Assembly: GCA_964604675.1 (NCBI GenBank)
Contig: CAZSAT010000192.1
Span: forward strand, 1 to 9,638
Reading direction: 5' to 3'
Origin: CAZSAT01 sp964604675
GTDB taxonomy: Bacteria; Myxococcota_A; UBA796; CAJQPC01
DNA length: 9,638 nt
A program made the translations under genes and the position numbers. Positions 1 through 5,952 of this stretch are shown piece by piece. Every line of letters begins with the position of its first letter. Position 1 is the first letter of the stretch. A model generated the notes under the pieces. The model saw only the letters and a program-made list of their open reading frames with translations, did not search any database and was not told where the DNA came from.

Positions 1-139
<139 letters not shown>

Positions 140-142
140 CAG

Positions 143-1066
143 CTACTCCGGGACCGAGGTGATGTAGGGCTTCATCCAGTCCACCTCGCCGCGCACGCCG
201 GCCAGGTAGGTGCCCTGCACTTCCAGGCTGATGGGACCCGCCGACCCGCGCCCGATGGTGCGGTGGTCGATCTCGCGGACCGGGGTGATCTCGGCAGCGG
301 TGCCCGACATGAAGATCTCGTCGGCCACGTACAGCGCGTCGCGGCCGAAGGTCTGCTCGATCACCTCGATCCCCATCTTGGACAGCACCTCGATGGCCGT
401 GGCGCGGGTGATGCCGCCCAGGATGTTGGTCACCGGCGGGGTCACACAGCGACCGTTCTTGATCACGAACAGGTTCTCGCCGGTGCCCTCGGCCACCAGG
501 CCCGTGTGGTCGAGCATGATGGCTTCGTCGAAGCCGTTGTCGTTGGCTTCGTAGCGGGCCAGGATGCTGTTCACGTACTGCCCGACCACCTTGGCCCTCT
601 GCAGGGAGGAGTTCGGGTGATGCCGGGTGAAGGAAGAGGTTCCGGCGCGGATCCCCCTCCGGAGCCCTTCCTCGCCCAGGTAGGCGCCCCAGCTCCACAC
701 CGCGATGGCGGTGTGCACCGTGTTGTCGCGGGCCCCCAAGCCCATCTTGCCGTGCCCGAAGAACACCAGCGGACGCAGGTACGCGTTCGACATGTTGTTG
801 GCCGCGAGGGTGCGCAGGCTGGCGTCGCGGAGCTGCTCCAGGGTCCACGGCACCTTCATGCGGCACATGGTCGCGCTGTCGAGCAGCCTCTGCAGGTGTT
901 CGTCGAGCCGGAACACCCCGCCACGCCCGTCGGGCTGGGTGTAGCTGCGAATCCCCTCGAACACACCCATGCCGTAGTGCAGGGTGTGGGACAGCACGTG
1001 CACGTTGGCATCGGCGTAGGGGACGAGCTCGCCGTCCATCCAGATGAAGTCGCTCTCGACGGACAT
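143..1066 (-). CDS. ilvE: branched-chain amino acid aminotransferase
   Basis: A 307-residue fold-type IV PLP aminotransferase that exchanges the amino group between leucine, isoleucine or valine and 2-oxoglutarate. It carries out the last step of branched-chain amino acid synthesis, in the cytosol. The sequence follows E. coli IlvE closely along its whole length: HVLSHTLHYGMGVFEGIR near residues 23-40, FRLDEHLQRLLDSA at 52-65, the PLP-binding Lys at 159 (RAKVVGQYVNS), the PLP-nitrogen Glu at 193 (AEGTGENLF), and LYVADEIFMSGTAAEITPVR at 245-264. Length is normal for the family and all key residues are present. The ATG at 1066 shares one base with the stop codon of the upstream M16 gene (TGATG), and GGAGA lies about 6 bases upstream, so translation is probably coupled. 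Its place behind two exported peptidase subunits is unexpected for a cytosolic enzyme. D-amino acid transaminase or 4-amino-4-deoxychorismate lyase are the fold's alternatives but fit worse. Confidence 0.95.
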   Translation of the reverse strand: MSVESDFIWMDGELVPYADANVHVLSHTLHYGMGVFEGIRSYTQPDGRGGVFRLDEHLQRLLDSATMCRMKVPWTLEQLRDASLRTLAANNMSNAYLRPLVFFGHGKMGLGARDNTVHTAIAVWSWGAYLGEEGLRRGIRAGTSSFTRHHPNSSLQRAKVVGQYVNSILARYEANDNGFDEAIMLDHTGLVAEGTGENLFVIKNGRCVTPPVTNILGGITRATAIEVLSKMGIEVIEQTFGRDALYVADEIFMSGTAAEITPVREIDHRTIGRGSAGPISLEVQGTYLAGVRGEVDWMKPYITSVPE

Positions 1067-2493
1067 CAGTTCTCCAGTGGCCGGGCGTCGCTGTCGAGCA
1101 GCACGACCGGGTGCCCGAGGGCCTCGAGGGGTTCTTGGATGCTGGCCACGTCGCCCACCACCACGATGGCGAGGGGCTGGTTCACGACGTGCTCGGTGAA
1201 GGCCGCCTGGGCAGCCTCGAGCGTGACCCCACCGATGCGCTCGGGGAAGCGCTCGGTCCAGTCGCTGGGCAGCTCGTAGAGCCGCTCGTCCCAGGTGCGG
1301 TCGAGCAGGTACGCGGGCTGGTCGAAGCGACGCGGGTAGCCCTGGATGGCCGAGGACTGCTGGTAGGCCAGCTCCTCGGCCGAGAGCGGCGCGTCACCCC
1401 CCACCGCCGCCAGCTCGCGCAGCGCCTCCGCAAGCGCTTCCGCGGTGACCTCGCTCTTCACGCTGGTGGAGAAGCCCCACAAGCTGTTGCCGTGGCTGTT
1501 GCTCAGGCTCGAGCGGGCGCCGTAGGTCCAGCCCTTGTCCTCCCGCAGGTTCATGTTCAGGCGGCTCGTGAACTGGCCGCCGAACACCAGGTTGGCGACC
1601 TGGAGCGCATCGAAGTCGGCGGCGGTGCGCCCCGGCACGAAGGTGCTCCCCCGCACGACCGACTGCGCCGACCCCGGAAGGTCCACCAGGTAGATCGTGG
1701 TGGCCTCGGGCTGCTGCATCGTGGGGCTGGCGTCCGGGTTCGCCCCCTCCCCTCCCCAGGACCCGAACCGAGCATCGAGCAAGGGCACGATCTGCTCGAG
1801 GGTCGTGTCGCCCGACACCAGGAAGGTGGCGTTGCCAGCGTGCACGTGGTCGCGGTGCCACGCGGCCATCGCGTCGGTGGTGATGGCCTGGTAGTCGGCT
1901 TCTTGCGACAGGCGGCCGTGGTACGCGTCGCCGTACATCAGCGCGCCACCCACCCGGCGAGCCAGGGCCCCCGGCTCGCGCAGGTTCCGTTGGTACGACT
2001 GCAGGCGGCTCTTCTGCTCCACCTCCCAGAGCGCCTCGGGAAAGGTGGGCTCGAGCACGACCGCGGCCATCAGGTCCAGGCCAGGCTCCAGGTTGCGGGT
2101 GACGTGGGTGGTCGACACCGCGCTGCTGTCCCACCCCGCCGACTGGCCGAGGCTCATGCCGAGCCGCCGGCGCTCCTGCTCGATCGCGGTTACGTCGAGC
2201 TCGCCCGCACCCTCGTTCAGCATGTCCATGGTCACGCTCGCCAGGCGCGCCAGCCCCTCGGGGTCATGGGAGCTGCCGAGATCGAGCGCCAGCCGCACGG
2301 TCACCAGCGGCAGCTCGTGGTCCTCGACGAGCAACACGTCCACGCCGTTGGCCAGGCTGGCCACCTGCACGTCGGGCAGCTCGAAGGTGCGCGGCGCGAG
2401 GGCCGCCGGCATCATCGTCCGGTCCAGCTCAGCCAGCACCGGTGCGGCCACGGGGGCCTTGGGGGCGCACGCCCACAGAGCGAGCCACATCAT
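1066..2493 (-). CDS. M16-family peptidase-like subunit, non-catalytic partner, predicted lipoprotein
   Basis: A 475-residue M16 (pitrilysin/insulinase) family protein of the non-catalytic type. The N-terminal domain (about 38-230) has the typical opening (NGVDVLLVEDHELPLVTVRL, 49-68). Where HxxEH should stand it reads GLARLASVTMDMLNEGAG (80-97), with no zinc ligands. The C-terminal domain holds the hallmark LREDKGWTYGARSS (317-329), the Arg/Tyr segment that contacts substrate in such partners. It should act as a heterodimer with the catalytic M16 gene just upstream. The N-terminus MMWLALWAC suggests a lipoprotein with Cys9 as anchor, but the signal is very short, lacks charge and has Trp at -2. 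ATG 2493 overlaps the upstream stop as ATGA. ATG 2490 is an equal rival with better ribosome-site spacing (7 bases from AGGAGG). The frame stays open far upstream, but only as an overlap of the other M16 gene. Family assignment is firm; the substrate is unknown. Confidence 0.9.
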   Translation of the reverse strand: MMWLALWACAPKAPVAAPVLAELDRTMMPAALAPRTFELPDVQVASLANGVDVLLVEDHELPLVTVRLALDLGSSHDPEGLARLASVTMDMLNEGAGELDVTAIEQERRRLGMSLGQSAGWDSSAVSTTHVTRNLEPGLDLMAAVVLEPTFPEALWEVEQKSRLQSYQRNLREPGALARRVGGALMYGDAYHGRLSQEADYQAITTDAMAAWHRDHVHAGNATFLVSGDTTLEQIVPLLDARFGSWGGEGANPDASPTMQQPEATTIYLVDLPGSAQSVVRGSTFVPGRTAADFDALQVANLVFGGQFTSRLNMNLREDKGWTYGARSSLSNSHGNSLWGFSTSVKSEVTAEALAEALRELAAVGGDAPLSAEELAYQQSSAIQGYPRRFDQPAYLLDRTWDERLYELPSDWTERFPERIGGVTLEAAQAAFTEHVVNQPLAIVVVGDVASIQEPLEALGHPVVLLDSDARPLEN

Positions 2494-3791
2494 TCCTCCT
2501 CCTCGGGAGGCGACATCACGAGCACGAAGCGATCCTGGTTGCCGAGGGTGGCCCGGGCCACGGCGTTCACGCCGTCGACGGTGAGCCCGAGGAAGCGGTC
2601 CAGGTCCCACTGCGCGCTGTCGGGCTCGCCGAGGTGGTGGTTGTAGCCGTTCAAGGTGTTCGCCTTCGACGCGACCGTGCGCAGGTTGCCCAGGAAGCGC
2701 TTCTCGAAGCTCACCCGAGCCACCTCCAGCTCCGCCTCGGTCACCCCGCGCTCCAGGGCTTCCGCGAGCAGCCGGTCGACCTCGGCCACCACTTCGTCGG
2801 CGGTGTGCCCATCCGCCACGGTGCCGCTGATCACGTACTTGGACTCGAGCATCTGGCTGTGCTGGGCGGCGCTGATGGAGCGCGCGATCTGCTGGTCGAG
2901 CACCAGCTCCTGGTAGAGCGGCGCGTCCTTGCCGGACCCGAACGCCGACGAGAAGGCATCGAGCTCGGCATCGCCGGACGCGTAGAGCGCGGGCGACTGC
3001 CACACCATCCAGAAGCGGGTCTCGGTGGCCTTGTCGTCCACCCGGTAGAGCCGGGTCTCGCCTTCGATCGACCAGTCCGGCGCTTCGGCGTGGCTGGGCT
3101 CCGGCCCGGCCGGGATGGGCCCGAAGTAGCGCTCCACGAGCGCCTTGGTCTGCTCGACATCGAAGTCGCCCGCCACCACCAGGGTGGCGTTGTTCGGCAC
3201 GTACCAGGTGGCGAAGAAGTCCTTCACGTCGTCGAGGGTGGCGGCCTCGAGGTCCTCGTGCTTGCCGATGGTGATGACCTGGTAGGGGTGCCCTTCCGGG
3301 TACAGCTCCTGGTGGAGGATCATGCGCGAGAGGCCGAAGGGCTGGTTGTCGTAGCGCTGGCGGCGTTCGTTGCGCACCACGTCGATCTGGTTGTCCAGCT
3401 TCTCCTGGGTGAGCGCGGGCGCCAGCCAGCCCATGCGGTCGGCTTCCAGCCACAGCGCCCGCGGCAGGTGCTCGGACGGCACCCCCTCGAAGTAGTTGGT
3501 GCGGTCCAGGCTGGTGGTGCCGTTGATGGTGCCGCCCACCTCCTGCAGAGGCTCGAAGTACTCGGCATCGTGGTGCAACGAACCCTGGAACATCAGGTGC
3601 TCGAACAGGTGCGCGAAGCCGCTCCGACCCACCCGTTCGTCCTTCGAGCCCACGTGGTACCAGAGGTTGACCTGCACGATCGGCAGGTCGTGGTCCTCGT
3701 GCAGGATGACCTCGAGCCCGTTGTCGAGCTCGTAGCGCTCGTAGGGGATGGCGAGGCTGCCGGCGTGGGCCGCCACGCTGAGCCAGAACAT
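2490..3791 (-). CDS. M16-family zinc metallopeptidase, catalytic subunit, exported
   Basis: A 433-residue catalytic M16A/B-type peptidase, expected to cleave peptides or unfolded protein segments outside the cytoplasm. The inverted zinc motif HLFEH is at 61-65, and Glu142 in VVRNERRQR lies exactly 76 residues after His65, matching the family's HxxEH-X76-E spacing. Around it are the usual NGLEVILHEDHDLPIVQV (24-41), GGTINGTTSLDRTNYFE (86-102) and a second domain from about 230 with the KDAPLYQEL segment. The start is forced: upstream of ATG 3791 the frame holds no ATG, GTG or TTG before a stop at 3854-3852, and GGAGG sits 4 bases upstream. The N-terminus MFWLSVAAHAG reads as a minimal signal peptide, cleaved after AHA, with no positive charge. 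It lacks a lipobox, so the mature subunit is probably periplasmic and may be held at a membrane by its lipoprotein partner. First gene of its operon. Confidence 0.93.
   Translation of the reverse strand: MFWLSVAAHAGSLAIPYERYELDNGLEVILHEDHDLPIVQVNLWYHVGSKDERVGRSGFAHLFEHLMFQGSLHHDAEYFEPLQEVGGTINGTTSLDRTNYFEGVPSEHLPRALWLEADRMGWLAPALTQEKLDNQIDVVRNERRQRYDNQPFGLSRMILHQELYPEGHPYQVITIGKHEDLEAATLDDVKDFFATWYVPNNATLVVAGDFDVEQTKALVERYFGPIPAGPEPSHAEAPDWSIEGETRLYRVDDKATETRFWMVWQSPALYASGDAELDAFSSAFGSGKDAPLYQELVLDQQIARSISAAQHSQMLESKYVISGTVADGHTADEVVAEVDRLLAEALERGVTEAELEVARVSFEKRFLGNLRTVASKANTLNGYNHHLGEPDSAQWDLDRFLGLTVDGVNAVARATLGNQDRFVLVMSPPEEEE
2495..2504 (-). promoter_or_regulatory. ribosome binding site built from the Glu codons ending the upstream gene
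   Basis: On the minus strand GAGGAGGAGG (2504-2495) precedes two adjacent ATG codons at 2493 and 2490. The same bases encode the run of Glu residues that ends the catalytic M16 subunit. AGGAGG at 2503-2498 lies 4 bases from the first ATG and 7 from the second, so it favours the second start or supports both. Together with the ATGA overlap this indicates coupled translation of the two subunits. Confidence 0.7.
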
Positions 3792-3833
3792 CAGACCTCC
3801 GCTGGCAGCCTTCGTAACGCGGCGGGTCTCCCG

Positions 3834-3849
3834 GATCGTCGGCCCGATC
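3834..3849. repeat. inverted repeat GATCG-N6-CGATC, possible operator
   Basis: GATCG (3834-3838) and CGATC (3845-3849) form a perfect 5-base inverted repeat around TCGGCC. It sits directly upstream of the TACGCT box, where a plus-strand RNA polymerase would contact the -35 region, and in the middle of the divergent spacer. A dimeric regulator could bind it, but 5-base arms arise easily by chance in GC-rich DNA. Confidence 0.3.
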
Positions 3850-3852
3850 AGC

Positions 3853-3858
3853 TACGCT
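3853..3858 (+). promoter_or_regulatory. -10-like box TACGCT placed for a leaderless transcript
   Basis: TACGCT keeps the three most conserved -10 positions (TA at 1-2 and T at 6). It ends 7 bases before the A of the hydrolase ATG at 3866, so transcription would begin at or beside the start codon. The absence of any purine-rich ribosome site upstream of that ATG supports a leaderless mRNA. No -35 match was found at the standard distance. Confidence 0.4.
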
Positions 3859-3865
3859 CTCCCGC

Positions 3866-4669
3866 ATGCTCACCCTCCTCGTGGCCTGCACCCCTCCCGA
3901 AGCGCTCGACACCAGCGCGCCGAGCGACACCTCCGAGGTCGCCGACACCGCACAGGGCGCCGACACCGCCGCGGTCGATCCCGGACCGGACTGCAGCGGC
4001 GGCTCGGGCTGGGAGGAGGGCCATGCCTTCCTGGAGCAGAACGGCGGACCGGCCTACGCCTTCGTGCCCGAGGGCGGCGCCGACTGCGCGCCGGTGGTGT
4101 TCTGGGGCCATGGAGGCGGCAACGCAGGGGGCGCAAACGGCGAGATCTGGACCGATCCGTTGCGCACCGGGCTCGTGAAGCTCGCCGACGAACACGGCTT
4201 CGTGTTGATCGTGCCCGGCGTGTCGGCCAAGGGCGACGGCAGCCACGAGTGGAGCAAGGACTTCACCCGGCTCAACCGCCTCGAGGGCTTCCTGGAGCAG
4301 GCCGAGACCGGCGCGGACATCGACCGCACCCGCATCTGGTTCATCGGCCAGTCCGCCGGGGGCCACATGAGCGCCTACCTGGGGCTCTACGTCACCGACC
4401 CCTGGGACAGCGTGGCCGTCATCAGCGCCGGCATCGGCGGCTACTTCGACTACCCCGACCCGGCTCCAGCGCGGAAGCTGCCCATCTTCGTGGCCCACGA
4501 TCCAGACGATCAGGTCGTGCCCTACAGCTACTCGGAGCAGCTCGTGAGCGACCTCGAAGCCAACGGGCACCGGTACGAGTTCCAGGACACCTGGACGATG
4601 GGGGACAACGGCCACGGCTGGGCGGAGGGGCTCTCGGACGCGATCCTGGACTGGATGATGGCCTTGTGA
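3866..4669 (+). CDS. alpha/beta-hydrolase (PHB-depolymerase/feruloyl-esterase-like) lipoprotein
   Basis: A 267-residue serine hydrolase of the esterase type, close in pattern to PHB depolymerase-like and CE1-type enzymes, which cut ester bonds in polymers or plant-derived compounds. The oxyanion segment GHGGGN is at 81-86, nucleophile Ser163 in GQSAGG, Asp215 in HDPDDQVVPY and His250 in NGHGW, so the triad is complete. The start is forced: the frame has no ATG, GTG or TTG between ATG 3866 and the in-frame stop TAA at 3815-3817. The N-terminus is therefore MLTLLVACTPPEALDTS, a lipoprotein signal of only seven residues before Cys8, with no Lys or Arg. Residues 15-38 are an Asp-Thr linker of four six-residue repeats, then the catalytic domain from about 43. 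Its stop overlaps the CotH start. Substrate cannot be told from sequence. It should sit at the cell surface or periplasmic face of a membrane. Confidence 0.88.
   Translation: MLTLLVACTPPEALDTSAPSDTSEVADTAQGADTAAVDPGPDCSGGSGWEEGHAFLEQNGGPAYAFVPEGGADCAPVVFWGHGGGNAGGANGEIWTDPLRTGLVKLADEHGFVLIVPGVSAKGDGSHEWSKDFTRLNRLEGFLEQAETGADIDRTRIWFIGQSAGGHMSAYLGLYVTDPWDSVAVISAGIGGYFDYPDPAPARKLPIFVAHDPDDQVVPYSYSEQLVSDLEANGHRYEFQDTWTMGDNGHGWAEGLSDAILDWMMAL
3908..3979 (+). repeat. 18-base imperfect tandem repeat encoding an Asp-Thr hexapeptide linker
   Basis: Four 18-base units, each starting GACACC, begin at 3908, 3926, 3944 and 3962. They encode DTSAPS, DTSEVA, DTAQGA and DTAAVD, so Asp-Thr recurs every six residues between the lipid anchor and the hydrolase domain. 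The units have diverged after the first two codons, which suggests selection on the Asp-Thr spacing or an old expansion. Confidence 0.8.
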
Positions 4670-5940
4670 TCTGGCTGTGGGCGTGCGGCGGCAGCTTGCG
4701 CAACGCGCCGCTTGCCGACGACACCCGGGCACCGTCCGAACAACGCCCCGACGACGTCGAGCGGGACACCGCCGCCGAAGGGGTGCACGGTCCAGGGGAC
4801 GACACCGCACCGCGTCCGGAGCTGCTCTGCGAGCTCGCGCTCAGCTGCAGCAGCGACATCCCCGACGAGCCCGAGGTGCCCTGCTGGTTCACGGTCACCG
4901 ACGGCTACGGCGACCTCGAGTACGACGGATGGGCGGGCGTCGAGCTGCGAGGACGCTCCAGCCTGAACGCGCCCAAGCACCAGTACGGTGTGGAGCTCTG
5001 GGCCGACGAGGCCGGCTTCGAGAAGGCTCCGGCGAACCTGGGCGGCATGGGCCAGGAGAGCGACTGGGTGCTCAACGGCGCCTACTACGACCGCTCGCTC
5101 TTCCGGAACGTGCTCGCCTTCGACCTCTTCGCCGACATGGGCCACTACGCTCCGGAGGTCCGCTACTGCGAGCTGACCCTCGACGACGAGCCCCTCGGGA
5201 TCTACCACCTGGTCGAGCGCGTGAAGCGCGACGACGACCGCCTGGACCTGGCCGACGAGACCGGCACGGGCGAGCACTTCGTGCTCTACCTGGACGACGA
5301 AGGGGGCTTCGCCAACGCCCAGGGCTACGGCTACTGGTCCTTCATCTCGCCCCATGCGGCCTCCCTGCCCCCGGGCACCTCCGACGCGGTGCAGAGCTGG
5401 CTCGAGGCCTGGCAGGCCAACTACCAGAGCGGCGGCGCCGGCCTGGCCTGGCTCGACCTCGACAGCACCGTCGACCTGGTGCTGCTGGAAGAGCTCGCGA
5501 AGAACAACGACGCCTACTACCTGTCGCTCTACCTGTGGCGCGACGGGGGCGCGATGCACTGGGTGCCCTGGGACCTCGACCTCTCCATGGGCCAGCCCAG
5601 CTACAACGACAACGAGAACCCCGAGACCTGGATCGCCTACCGGCCCAGCTTCATCGCAGCGCTCGGCACCAGCCAGGAGTTCCGCACCGCGATGCGGCTG
5701 CGCTGGGACGAGCTGCGGGCCGGACCCCTCGCCGACGACGCCGTGCAGGCGCACATCGACGACTACCTCGCGGTCATGGAGCCCGGGCTGGCGAGCAACT
5801 GGGCCATCTGGGACATCACCACCATCCAGTTCTCCGGGTACCTCTACGAGGTGGGGAGCTACGAGGAGGAGGTGGAGCGCGTGCGCACCTTCCTGGAGGC
5901 CCGGATGGCCTGGATGGACGGCGCCATCGAGACCTGGTGA
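4666..5940 (+). CDS. CotH-family kinase-like lipoprotein
   Basis: A 424-residue CotH-family protein (the protein-kinase-like family named after the Bacillus spore coat kinase). Visible family motifs are a basic/Ser stretch RGRSSLNAPKHQYGVEL (95-111), WVLNGAYYDRSLFRNVLAFDLF (134-155, conserved core), HLVERVKRDDDRLDL (181-195, with Lys187 a candidate ATP contact), ELAKNNDAYYLSLYLW (276-291) and WVPWDLDLSMG (299-309), whose Asp303/Asp305 match the metal-binding WDxD. The GTG at 4666 overlaps the hydrolase stop as GTGA, so translation is coupled. The same frame is open much further upstream, but that part overlaps the hydrolase gene and looks non-coding. The N-terminus MIWLWACGGS gives Cys7 as a lipid anchor with only six residues before it. 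Asp-Thr pairs occur at 19-20, 34-35 and 46-47 in a linker. Kinase activity outside spore formers is not settled, and the target is unknown; partner hydrolase and Asp-Thr linkers are candidates by inference only. Confidence 0.87.
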   Translation: MIWLWACGGSLRNAPLADDTRAPSEQRPDDVERDTAAEGVHGPGDDTAPRPELLCELALSCSSDIPDEPEVPCWFTVTDGYGDLEYDGWAGVELRGRSSLNAPKHQYGVELWADEAGFEKAPANLGGMGQESDWVLNGAYYDRSLFRNVLAFDLFADMGHYAPEVRYCELTLDDEPLGIYHLVERVKRDDDRLDLADETGTGEHFVLYLDDEGGFANAQGYGYWSFISPHAASLPPGTSDAVQSWLEAWQANYQSGGAGLAWLDLDSTVDLVLLEELAKNNDAYYLSLYLWRDGGAMHWVPWDLDLSMGQPSYNDNENPETWIAYRPSFIAALGTSQEFRTAMRLRWDELRAGPLADDAVQAHIDDYLAVMEPGLASNWAIWDITTIQFSGYLYEVGSYEEEVERVRTFLEARMAWMDGAIETW

Positions 5941-5952
5941 TACGCCGGTGGC

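Larger units (their letters stand above)
3792..3865. promoter_or_regulatory. divergent promoter spacer between the M16 operon and the hydrolase operon
   Basis: These 74 bases separate two genes read outward, so both operons must start here unless one is transcribed from inside the other. Toward the minus-strand M16 gene there is a clear Shine-Dalgarno GGAGG (3800-3796). A TTACGA (3818-3813) is the best but weak -10 candidate. Toward the plus-strand hydrolase gene there is no Shine-Dalgarno sequence; a TACGCT box lies next to the start codon. A short inverted repeat occupies 3834-3849. No convincing -35 element is visible in either direction. Confidence 0.6.

Noticed and set aside
1111..2646. 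A 511-residue antisense frame over the M16 partner gene
   Set aside because: Rich in His, Gly, Arg and Val, with no recognisable domain; typical mirror image of a real gene in GC-rich DNA. Similar frames at 263-1279, 2442-4178, 4528-5754 and 6807-8513 were rejected for the same reason.
1066..3966. A 966-residue open frame read as one fused protein
   Set aside because: Its first half is an Arg/Pro/Gly-rich shadow of the catalytic M16 gene. Family similarity begins only at the MMWLALWAC start, where a ribosome site and ATGA overlap lie.
3748..5940. A 730-residue plus-strand frame ending in CotH
   Set aside because: The part before 4666 overlaps the hydrolase gene in another frame and has Arg-rich, non-natural composition. 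The GTG at 4666 with a lipobox is the better start.
5941..5952. A separate leaderless promoter for the amidase (TACGCC before ATG 5953)
   Set aside because: It lacks the final T of a -10 box and there is no -35. Co-transcription with CotH is simpler.
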